DNA from: Halogeometricum pallidum JCM 14848
GTDB lineage: Archaea; Halobacteriota; Halobacteria; Halobacteriales; Haloferacaceae
Reading direction: 5' to 3'
Assembly: GCF_000337095.1 (NCBI RefSeq)
Contig: NZ_AOIV01000027.1
Location: forward strand, 1 to 64,000
DNA length: 64,000 nt
The notes beneath the pieces were generated by a model, which made no database searches, was not told the DNA's origin, and saw nothing but the letters and a program-made list of their open reading frames with translations. Positions 25,751 through 32,837 of the stretch are shown piece after piece; within the stretch, counting starts at the first letter, position 1; each line of letters begins with the position of its first letter. Made by a program: the position numbers and the translations under genes.

Positions 25751-25900
25751 ATGCCCAGCAACGAATCCGCGACGAAGCGAACGCTCGAAAAGCAGATCTG
25801 CATGCGCTGCAACGCGCGCAACCCGCAGCGAGCGACGAGTTGTCGCAAGTGCGGTTACAAGAACCTCCGTCCGAAGTCGAAGGAACGCCGCGCGGCGTAA
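25751..25900 (+). CDS. rpl40e: Large ribosomal subunit protein eL40 (L40e)
   Basis: A 49-aa protein, below usual ORF-finder cut-offs. [10 protein letters not shown] leads into the zinc ribbon [10 protein letters not shown] and [13 protein letters not shown], four cysteines in CxxC pairs binding Zn2+, with a basic tail. The length and motifs match archaeal L40e of the 50S subunit. TTATACGG lies 26 bases upstream. It is convergent with the MBL hydrolase (22 bp). Confidence 0.97.
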   Translation: MPSNESATKRTLEKQICMRCNARNPQRATSCRKCGYKNLRPKSKERRAA

Positions 25901-25922
25901 TCGGGCTGTTTCGCCTCTTCTC

Positions 25923-26549
25923 TCACTCCTCGGGATACTTCGGTTCGCGACGCTCCGCGCGCGTCAGCGCCCGCCGTATCACCTCGCGCACCGAGTCGCC
26001 CTCCAGTTCGGCGCGGAACACGTCGCCGTGGCCCGCGTACAGTTCCTCGACCGACTCGGGCGTCCGTTCGAGGAGCGCGTGGAGGCTCTGGACGAGTCGC
26101 TCGCGCGACTGGCCGGACATGTCCGTGCGGCCGAAGCTACCGTCGTCGAACGCGCCGTCGTTGTACACCACCACGTCGCCGCTGAACAGGCGCGTTCCGC
26201 TCACGAAAGAGACATGGTCGGAGGCGTGCCCCGGCGTGTACACCACCTCGAACGTCTCCTCGCCCATCGCCACCTCGTCGCCGTCTTCGAGGGCGCCGTC
26301 GCGACGCGGGTGCTCCGCGTAGGCGTACAGGTCGGCGTCGAACCGGTCCAACACGGCGTCGAGTTCGGCGACGTGGTCGGTGTGCTGATGCGTGAGGACG
26401 ACGGCGTCCAACTCCTCGGTGCGTTCTGCGATGACGTCCTCGACGCCGGGCATCGCGCCGGCGTCGACGAGGACGTTCCGGTCGCCGAGCACGAGGTACG
26501 CGTTACAGGTGAACTGCTCGGCGCCTTCGGTGACCGTGAATGTCTCCAT
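25923..26549 (-). CDS. MBL-fold metallo-hydrolase
   Basis: A 208-aa protein starting METFTVTEGA at 26549. The metallo-beta-lactamase motifs are THQHTDH (53-59) with His54, His56, Asp58 and His59, the later HASDHVSF His, the GDVV Asp and the AGHGD His. It is a glyoxalase II-like single-domain hydrolase, probably acting on thioesters or similar, with two metals. No substrate-specific domain is attached. It is divergent from the DUF5786 gene with a 165-bp AT-richer upstream region. Confidence 0.9.
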   Translation of the reverse strand: METFTVTEGAEQFTCNAYLVLGDRNVLVDAGAMPGVEDVIAERTEELDAVVLTHQHTDHVAELDAVLDRFDADLYAYAEHPRRDGALEDGDEVAMGEETFEVVYTPGHASDHVSFVSGTRLFSGDVVVYNDGAFDDGSFGRTDMSGQSRERLVQSLHALLERTPESVEELYAGHGDVFRAELEGDSVREVIRRALTRAERREPKYPEE

Positions 26550-26714
26550 ACCGTCCGGTGCATCCCCGCGACGGAAAAAGTCCCCCGAGTCGGCAAGCGT
26601 CGGGCGACCGAACTCCACGAATCGGGCAAAATCGTATATTTCCTACGTTCAGACACCGAACAAAATTCGGATTAGCGTATCACTTTTCTGTGAGAACCTG
26701 TTATGTAAGGGCGT

Positions 26715-26891
26715 ATGGGATTTGGGAGCTACGACGAATCGGAACAAGAGAGTCAGGACTACGACCAAGATCTCGACGAGAACGACGGCGTCACGACCTC
26801 GGAGAGCGACCACAAGGGCGAGGTGAACTTCGAGAACGGCGCGTCGAACGACGAACTGCTGGACCGTCTCAAAGAGATCAAGGACGACTGA
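26715..26891 (+). CDS. DUF5786 small acidic protein
   Basis: A 58-aa acidic protein beginning MGFGSYDESEQ, a signature I recognise from haloarchaeal DUF5786. There is a conserved HKGEVNFENGASNDELLDRLKEIKDD end predicted to be a C-terminal helix. The function is unknown. It starts at ATG 26715 and is shorter than the usual ORF cut-off. It precedes the DUF99 gene by 22 bp on the same strand, so it may be co-transcribed with DUF99 and the uracil-DNA glycosylase. Confidence 0.85.
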   Translation: MGFGSYDESEQESQDYDQDLDENDGVTTSESDHKGEVNFENGASNDELLDRLKEIKDD

Positions 26892-26913
26892 CGATCACCA
26901 CCGACGACTCGTC

Positions 26914-27540
26914 GTGACGCCGACACTGAGGTCGGGAACGCGGGCGCTCGGAGTCGCGGAGTCGTACGCGGGCCGACGACCTAACGCGGGTCGGGGCGCC
27001 GACGCGAGCGGGTCACCCGACGCGGAGAGCGTGCTGTGCGGCGCAGTCGTCCGCGCGGACCGCGTCGTCGACGGCGCCGGGTTCGGGACCTGCACCGTCG
27101 GCGGTGCGGACGCGACGGACGCGATACGCGGACTTTTCGCGGACCTCGGTCGCGAAGACGTACGTCTGCTGTTCGTCGCGGGTATCGCTCCCGCCTGGTT
27201 CAACCTCGTCCGCCTCGGCCGCCTCGCCGACGCCGCCGAGCGACCCGTCCTCTCGGTCTCCTTCGAGTCGAGTTCGGGACTGGAGTCTGCGCTCCGCGAG
27301 CAGTTCTCCGGCGACGAACTCGACGCCCGTCTCGACGTCTACGAGTCGCTGCCGCCGCGACGGCCCGTGCGCGTCGGCGACGACACCGTGTTCGTCCGCG
27401 CCGTCGGCCTCGACGACGACGAGGCGGCGCGCGCCGTCCGCGCGTACACCCCCGAGGGGAGCGGTCGCCCCGAACCCCTCCGCGTGGCGCGCCTCCTCGC
27501 CCGGTCCGGCCGGCGGTGGCGCGAGGGCGAGGGGCGGTGA
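26914..27540 (+). CDS. DUF99 (UPF0215) endonuclease V-like protein
   Basis: A 208-aa protein with GTG start at 26914. It shows the DUF99 pattern: GVAESY near the start, VVRADRVVDGAGF, VRLLFVAGIAPAWFNLVRLGRLAD and a conserved VSFESSSGLE. The family is a distant relative of endonuclease V, with no proven activity known to me. It lies 22 bp after DUF5786 and 53 bp before a family-4 uracil-DNA glycosylase, forming a possible DNA-repair transcript. The alternative reading on the opposite strand is a shadow. Confidence 0.88.
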   Translation: MTPTLRSGTRALGVAESYAGRRPNAGRGADASGSPDAESVLCGAVVRADRVVDGAGFGTCTVGGADATDAIRGLFADLGREDVRLLFVAGIAPAWFNLVRLGRLADAAERPVLSVSFESSSGLESALREQFSGDELDARLDVYESLPPRRPVRVGDDTVFVRAVGLDDDEAARAVRAYTPEGSGRPEPLRVARLLARSGRRWREGEGR

Positions 27541-27592
27541 GGCGCGTCGACCGGACCGCCGCCGCTAAGTCGGACCGGCCCGCCTCTCCGCT

Positions 27593-28195
27593 ATGAGCGA
27601 CGACGCGATGGACGGCCTCTGCGTCCGCGAGTGCCAGCGCTGTCCCGCCCTCGTCGAGTCCCGCAGTCGAATCGTCAACGGCGTCGGCCCCGACGACGCG
27701 AACCTCCTCTTTCTCGGCGAGGGACCCGGCGCCAACGAGGACGAGCAAGGCGAACCGTTCGTCGGCCGGTCGGGGAGCGTCCTCGACGACGCCCTCCGCG
27801 AGGTGGGTCTGGCCCGCGCGGACGTGCGCATCACGAACTGCGTTCGCTGCCGCCCGCCGGAGAATCGCGACCCGACGAAAGAGGAACTGGGGAACTGCCG
27901 CGGCTACCTCGAACGCGAACTCGAACTCGTCGCCCCGGACCTCGTCGTCACCCTCGGGAAGGTGCCCTCCGAGCACCTGCTCGACCGCTCGGTGGCCGTG
28001 ACGAAGGAGGCGGGCGACGTGGTGGACGTGCGCCTCGGCGACCGCTCTCAGCGCACCCTGGTCTGCGTCCACCCGGCGGCGACGCTGTACGACGGGAGCC
28101 AAAAGGAGACGTTCTTCGACGCCGTCGCGAAGGCGGCCGACCTCTCGGGCCTCGCGGACGGCGGCGACGGGCAGTCGAGCCTCGGCGATTTCTGA
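27593..28195 (+). CDS. Uracil-DNA glycosylase, family 4 (iron-sulfur)
   Basis: A 200-aa protein. Four cysteines, C14, C17, C86 and C102, are spaced as in family 4 UDGs and hold a [4Fe-4S] cluster. Motif 1 GEGPGANEDEQGEPFVGRSG binds uracil, and the late HPAA segment carries the catalytic histidine region. The enzyme excises uracil from DNA after cytosine deamination. There is a Gly/Asp-rich C-terminus. It follows DUF99 by 53 bp; both families deal with deaminated bases, so joint expression would make sense. Confidence 0.95.
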   Translation: MSDDAMDGLCVRECQRCPALVESRSRIVNGVGPDDANLLFLGEGPGANEDEQGEPFVGRSGSVLDDALREVGLARADVRITNCVRCRPPENRDPTKEELGNCRGYLERELELVAPDLVVTLGKVPSEHLLDRSVAVTKEAGDVVDVRLGDRSQRTLVCVHPAATLYDGSQKETFFDAVAKAADLSGLADGGDGQSSLGDF

Positions 28196-28250
28196 AGCGC
28201 CCCCGCCCGTGCTCTTCTCCGCGTCGCTCCCCGCGACGTTCGGTCCTCCG

Positions 28251-28832
28251 CTACTGCGCGCGGCGGTGTTCGCGCAGGTGCGCTACCGCGTCGAACCCCG
28301 TCTTCAGCGTCACCATCAGGACGACGAGCACCGCTGCGCCGCCGAGACTGGCGACGAGCGTCGCTCCGATAACGACGGTGAGGTGGAGGACGAACACCCG
28401 TCGGTACGGTTCGGTCATCCGCTCCACGGCGGAGGCGTCCCGGAACTCTCCCCGCCCGAGGTAGTTCCAGAGAAAGGATCCGCCGTGGCTGACGAGCATC
28501 GTGAGTCCCGCGAGGGCGATGCCGGAGACGTCCAAGCCGCCGACGGACGCGCCCGCGAACGCCGGGAGGCCGAACAGGACGAACACGCCGTGGACGACCC
28601 AGAAGATGCCGTAGTGCGCGCAAAAGAACAGCGCCGGGAAGGCGTTCTCCGGGTGGACGGTCGGTCCGGCGTCCGGGTCGACGGCCTTCGGGCCGGACAC
28701 GTCCATCGGCCGTCCGTTCAGCGTGAACGTCGCGCTCCCGTCGTACGGCCCGCTCGCGAGCAGGATTTTGGGGACGTTCAACAGGCCGACGACGCCGCTC
28801 TCCACCCAGTAGACGGCGAGCACGTCGAACAC
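28251..28832 (-). CDS. DUF6498-like membrane protein, probably frameshifted N-terminus
   Basis: The in-frame reading starts at a GTG (28832) and gives 193 aa with about five helices and the AVYWVESGVVGLLNVPKIL motif typical of DUF6498. Reading further upstream in the same frame yields another hydrophobic stretch (LALGALLAANLVPLVG) but no start before a stop at 28956-28958. A GTG at 28959 opens a second frame (SRLDPPSSTVIDPDAAVAAG) that would join this one with a one-base shift near 28890-28910. So the intact gene was probably 28251-28959, about 235 aa, with an N-terminal helix now out of frame. This could be an assembly error or a real mutation. Confidence 0.7.
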   Translation of the reverse strand: MFDVLAVYWVESGVVGLLNVPKILLASGPYDGSATFTLNGRPMDVSGPKAVDPDAGPTVHPENAFPALFFCAHYGIFWVVHGVFVLFGLPAFAGASVGGLDVSGIALAGLTMLVSHGGSFLWNYLGRGEFRDASAVERMTEPYRRVFVLHLTVVIGATLVASLGGAAVLVVLMVTLKTGFDAVAHLREHRRAQ

Positions 28833-29127
28833 ATTCCAGCCGAGGGCGAGGACGCCGACGAGGGGGACGAGATTGGCGGCGAGAAGCGCACCGAGAGCCA
28901 GCGGCGACGGCGGCGTCGGGGTCGATGACGGTACTCGATGGCGGGTCGAGACGACTCACGGGCGGCGTACGCGTCCGAGCGAGAAGAAACGGCGGGTGTC
29001 CACGGGCGGGGCGGAGGCTCTGATTTCGTGACCCCCTGCGTTCCGAAACTACCGTCGAATGGGCGTCGAGCGCGGCCGAATCCACCCCGAGGGAAAGTCA
29101 CTTAGCCGCGCTCCTCCCAGTTCCGGT

Positions 29128-29790
29128 ATGAGCACGACGACGACCGAGACGCGCGAGACGGTGGCTTCGGTGGTCATGGTCGACTACGGCCTCGGCAACC
29201 TCCGGAGCGCCCGGCGCGGCCTCGAACGCGCTGGCGCGGACGTGACCGTCTCCGACGACCCCGAGACGTTCGCCGACGCCGACGGTATCGTCCTCCCGGG
29301 TGTCGGCGCGTTCTCCGAGGGGATGGAGAACGCCGGTCCGTTCCGCGAGGCCCTCGCCGAGGCGGCCGACCGCGGCCAGCCGATATTCGGCATCTGCCTC
29401 GGGATGCAGATGCTCCTGACAACCTCGGAGGAGGCCGCCCACGCCGGTGAGGGTGACGTCGAGGGTCTCGACCTGATTCCCGGTCGCAACGTCCGCTTCG
29501 ACCAGGGACAGAAGGTGCCGCACATGGGCTGGAACGAACTGAACGTGGAGCGAGAGCACCCCCTCGTCGAGGGGGTAGACGGACAGTACGCGTACTTCGT
29601 CCACTCCTACTACGCCGTCCCCGACGACGGGGACGCCGTCGTCGCCTCGACGGACTACGGCGTCGAGTTCCCCGCCATCGTCGCCAACGAGGCGGGCAAC
29701 GTGTTCGGCACGCAGTTCCACCCCGAGAAGTCCGGCGAGACCGGACTCCGAATCCTCCGGAACTTCGTCGAATTCTGCGCGGAGCAGTAG
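29128..29790 (+). CDS. hisH: Imidazole glycerol phosphate synthase subunit HisH
   Basis: A 220-aa class I amidotransferase. It has MVDYGLGNLRSARRGLE at the start, the nucleophile Cys90 in FGICLGMQML, and the His/Glu pair in GTQFHPEKSG. HisH supplies ammonia to HisF to form IGP and AICAR in histidine biosynthesis. It starts at ATG 29128 and the first 12 residues are a Thr-rich extension typical of haloarchaeal HisH. It lies 15 bp from the convergent lipoprotein gene. hisE is also in the window but not linked as an operon. Confidence 0.96.
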   Translation: MSTTTTETRETVASVVMVDYGLGNLRSARRGLERAGADVTVSDDPETFADADGIVLPGVGAFSEGMENAGPFREALAEAADRGQPIFGICLGMQMLLTTSEEAAHAGEGDVEGLDLIPGRNVRFDQGQKVPHMGWNELNVEREHPLVEGVDGQYAYFVHSYYAVPDDGDAVVASTDYGVEFPAIVANEAGNVFGTQFHPEKSGETGLRILRNFVEFCAEQ

Positions 29791-29805
29791 GAGTTCACCG
29801 AACTC

Positions 29806-30384
29806 TCAGGAGAGCGTCACGTCGTCTATCGTCCGCGCGACCTCTGTCTCCCAGACGACGCTGATTCCGACGGCGACGATGCCCACGTCTTCGGCGTCGA
29901 CCTCGTACTCGTATCGGCTCCACCCCGCGCGGTCCTCTATCGCTCGTTCGGTGTCGAACTCCTCCTCGCGCAACCACCCGCGTTCGGGTCGCGGGCCGGC
30001 GTAGACGGCGAGTTTGGTGATGGTGTTGAACGACTCCTCCGGCGAGTGCACGGACACCGAGAGCGTGCTCACCTCGTCGAAGCGGGCGGCCTGCTGAGCC
30101 CAGATGACGCCGTCGTCCTGCAGGCCGTTGATGAAGAACTGGAGGGCGGCGTCGCCGGAGGCGACGGGGTCGTCGACGACCCGCGCGGCCGACTCCACCG
30201 GGAGGCCCGTGTTCGGATCCGTCGGCAGGTGACGGCCGATCAGCCACCCCCGAAGCCCCGACTCGAATCCCGGGTTCACGACCTGTCCGCTCGGGTCCGT
30301 CGTTCCGTCGTCGACGGGCGCGTTGCACCCGGCGAGTGCGGCGAGACTCGCGCCGCAGGCGGCGAGATACCGTCTTCGGTTCAC
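29806..30384 (-). CDS. Tat-exported lipoprotein, unknown
   Basis: The start is best placed at GTG 30384, giving 192 aa that begins NRRRYLAACGASLAALAGC, a twin-arginine signal ending in a lipobox cysteine at residue 19. The mature part is about 173 aa, beta-rich, with an NPGFESGLRGW motif resembling carbohydrate-binding/jelly-roll folds and a final WETEVARTIDDVTLS strand. A TATATCAC box sits 27 bases upstream, which supports this start over the longer open frame to 30444. It is expected on the outer face of the membrane; the ligand is unknown. Confidence 0.8.
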   Translation of the reverse strand: MNRRRYLAACGASLAALAGCNAPVDDGTTDPSGQVVNPGFESGLRGWLIGRHLPTDPNTGLPVESAARVVDDPVASGDAALQFFINGLQDDGVIWAQQAARFDEVSTLSVSVHSPEESFNTITKLAVYAGPRPERGWLREEEFDTERAIEDRAGWSRYEYEVDAEDVGIVAVGISVVWETEVARTIDDVTLS

Positions 30385-30507
30385 GGCTCTCTCCACACGC
30401 GCGGGGGTGATATACTCCCCGCCAACGGGTGAAATACCGCTCACGAGGGAGCGACCGGCACGAGCGGACCCGAGAGCCTTTTACAGAGGGATGGAGAACG
30501 TCGGTCC

Positions 30508-31314
30508 ATGCAGGCAGTCACGCTGGGTCCGGCCGGGACGTACTCGCACCGCGCGGCGCGCGCCGTCGCCGACGACGTCGCGTTCCGCGAGTCGGTGTCC
30601 GCCATCGTCGACGCCGTCAACACCGGCGAGTACGAACGCGGCGTCGTCCCCATCGAAAACAGCATCGAAGGCAGCGTCACCGAGACGCTGGACGCCATCG
30701 CTTCCTCGAACATCTCCGTCACCCGCGAGATAGTGACGCCCATCCGGCACGCCCTCCTCGCGCAGTCCGAGGAGTTCTCCGTCGTCGCCTCCCACTCGCA
30801 GGCCCTCGCGCAGTGTCGGACCTACCTGGAGACGAACTACCCCGAGGTGAAACTGGAAGCCGTCGCCAGCACGGCCCGCGGCGTCGAACGCGCCCGCGAG
30901 GACTCCTCCATCGCGGGTATCGGGCACCCCGACAACGCCGGCGAGGGACTGTCGGTCATCGCCGAGGACATCCAAGACCAGTCCTCGAACGCGACGCGCT
31001 TTTTCGTCATCGCCCCCGAATCCGCCCGGTCCGACGCGGGCGGGAAGTCCACCGTCGTCGTCTACCCGAACGCGAACTACCCCGGTCTGCTTCTCGAACT
31101 GCTCGAGGCGTTCGCCGAGCGGAACATCAACCTCTCGCGCATCGAGTCCCGACCCAGCGGCAACCGCCTCGGCGACTACCTGTTCCACGTCGACTTCGAG
31201 GCCGGACTGTACGAAGAACGCGCCCAGGACGCGCTCGACGCCGTCGAGGAGATAGCCTCGCGTGGGTGGGTCAAACGCCTCGGCTCGTACGACTCCCAAC
31301 ACGTCCTGTACTGA
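30508..31314 (+). CDS. pheA: Prephenate dehydratase
   Basis: A 268-aa protein. The catalytic periplasmic-binding-like domain has LGPAGTYSHRAAR, VVPIENSIEGSVTETLD and the TRFFV motif (NATRFFVIA), and the C-terminal ACT domain (from about 185) has ESRPSGNRLGDYLFHVD for phenylalanine feedback binding. It converts prephenate to phenylpyruvate, the last dedicated step before phenylalanine. TTTTACAG lies 27 bases upstream of the ATG. Single gene. Confidence 0.97.
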   Translation: MQAVTLGPAGTYSHRAARAVADDVAFRESVSAIVDAVNTGEYERGVVPIENSIEGSVTETLDAIASSNISVTREIVTPIRHALLAQSEEFSVVASHSQALAQCRTYLETNYPEVKLEAVASTARGVERAREDSSIAGIGHPDNAGEGLSVIAEDIQDQSSNATRFFVIAPESARSDAGGKSTVVVYPNANYPGLLLELLEAFAERNINLSRIESRPSGNRLGDYLFHVDFEAGLYEERAQDALDAVEEIASRGWVKRLGSYDSQHVLY

Positions 31315-31403
31315 GCGACGGCGACCGGCCGTCCGTCGTACCCGTCCCGCACCCGCATCTGCGAAAACCTTGATGCCGGGACGGGCCGAACTCCCGCACG
31401 GCC

Positions 31404-31820
31404 ATGGCGCGTCAGAACCCCTTCGACGAGATAGAACAGTTCTTCAAGCGGATGGGACGCGAGTTCGAGGAGTCCGGTCTCGCCTCGCTCCGAGACGTCT
31501 CGGTGGACGTCTCCGAGACGGACGACACCGTCGTCGTCACCGCCGACTTGCCCGGCTACGAGAAGAATGACATCGACATCTCCGCGTCCGGGCGCGAACT
31601 GACCATCAGCGCCGAGCGAAGCGCCGAGGGCGAGGAGTCGGGCGACCGGTACATCCGCCGCGAGCGCACCCGCAGCAGCGTCAAGCGCTCGCTGACGCTC
31701 CCCGAGGAAGTCGTCGAGGAGGAGGCGTCAGCCACGTACAACAACGGCGTCCTCACCGTCACGCTCCCGAAGGAGTCGGCGGACGAGGATGACGAGTCGA
31801 CGGATATCGACGTCATCTGA
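31404..31820 (+). CDS. Hsp20/alpha-crystallin small heat-shock protein (copy 1)
   Basis: A 138-aa protein. A short N-terminal arm (NPFDEIEQFFKRMGREF) is followed by an alpha-crystallin domain (about 30-125) with VTADLPGYEKNDIDI and the conserved NNGVLTVTLPK near the end, and a C-terminal IxI-like DIDVI tail. It forms ATP-independent holdase oligomers under heat or salt stress. The second Hsp20 gene follows 140 bp later with the same orientation. The two share the N-terminal NPFxxxE pattern. Confidence 0.95.
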   Translation: MARQNPFDEIEQFFKRMGREFEESGLASLRDVSVDVSETDDTVVVTADLPGYEKNDIDISASGRELTISAERSAEGEESGDRYIRRERTRSSVKRSLTLPEEVVEEEASATYNNGVLTVTLPKESADEDDESTDIDVI

Positions 31821-31960
31821 ACGGGCGACGGACGACCGCAGAAACGTCACCCTTAAACGGAATATTCACTCGAATCGGGCCTTCTACCGTGCGAACTGTC
31901 GTCCCACGTTCCGCGGTATTTATCTCCTCGAACGGCGTTATAGCGCTCGGTGAATTACCA

Positions 31961-32416
31961 ATGATGAGACGTTCTAACCCCTTCGAAAACATGGAATCGA
32001 TGTTCGACCGAATGTCCCGACAGTTCGACGAGATGAGCCGTCAGTTCGACGACTCCTCCCGGACCGGTTCCTCCGCTCAGGGCATGGAAGTCGACGTCCG
32101 CGACGGCGAGGAGGAGTTCGTCGTCGTGGCCGACCTGCCCGGGTTCGAGAAGGAGGATATCGACCTCTCTATCACCGAACGCGCCCTGACCATCTCCGCC
32201 TCCCGCGAGACGGAGACCGAGACCGACTCCGACGCCGACGGCGGCGAGTACCTCCGCCGCGAACGGCGCCACGAGTCGATGCGCCGCACCTTCCGCCTCC
32301 CCGGCGACGTGACGGCCGAGGACGCCGCCGCCTCCTACAAGAACGGCGTTCTCACCGTCACCCTCCCCAAGGTGACGATAGACCGCGAGGAGTCCCGCCA
32401 CATCGACATCGAGTGA
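31961..32416 (+). CDS. Hsp20/alpha-crystallin small heat-shock protein (copy 2)
   Basis: A 151-aa protein from ATG 31961 (a second ATG follows at 31964). The N-terminal arm contains the duplicated heptad-like MSRQFDEMSRQFDD. The crystallin domain has VVADLPGFEKEDIDLS and the NGVLTVTLPK motif, with a SRHIDIE tail. An acidic TETDSDADGGE loop is a haloarchaeal insertion. A GTTATAGCG box is about 22 bases upstream and a TATTTAT about 42 upstream; the leader could be short. It is adjacent to copy 1, so both may respond to stress together. Confidence 0.95.
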   Translation: MMRRSNPFENMESMFDRMSRQFDEMSRQFDDSSRTGSSAQGMEVDVRDGEEEFVVVADLPGFEKEDIDLSITERALTISASRETETETDSDADGGEYLRRERRHESMRRTFRLPGDVTAEDAAASYKNGVLTVTLPKVTIDREESRHIDIE

Positions 32417-32837
32417 GCGACCGACCCGGTTCGGCTCGCACCTCCCGGACGCGTATCGACGCCCGCGAGGCCGCCGTGCCTCGGCGCTTCACTTCTCGTC
32501 TCGTTCGGCCGTTCGACCCGCCTACCCGTCGCACTCGGCGGACGCCTCTGATTCAATTTCGCGTCCTCTCCCGCCTCCTTCCGTCCGCGCTGTTTCCTTT
32601 CTTTTCCCGTCTTCCGTTCGTTTTCCTCCGCGCCCTCCGTTTCCACCGCATCCTCCGCTTCCGCCGCGAACGGACGCGCCCGTAGTAGCGTCCGCAGGTC
32701 TCCGCTCGCTCGACCGCACGACGCCGTGCGGTCGGATGCGTACTCAGTTGCGGACGCCACTCTGGTTCGCCCGCATCGGACGGCCGCGAAAGTCGGGTAT
32801 AGGAGTTAATTTATGCGCGCATCCTGACCACACAGAC
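32417..32837 (+). other. 421-bp gap: pyrimidine-rich tract, hairpin, leuS promoter
   Basis: No convincing gene is seen. Bases about 32561-32670 on the forward strand are strongly C/T-rich. A perfect 9-bp stem with a 6-base loop lies at 32711-32734 (CGACCGCAC / GTGCGGTCG), and TTTATG at 32810-32815 is the leuS TATA-like box, 26 bases from its ATG. The Hsp20 copy 2 gene ends at 32416 in the same direction. Confidence 0.6.
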
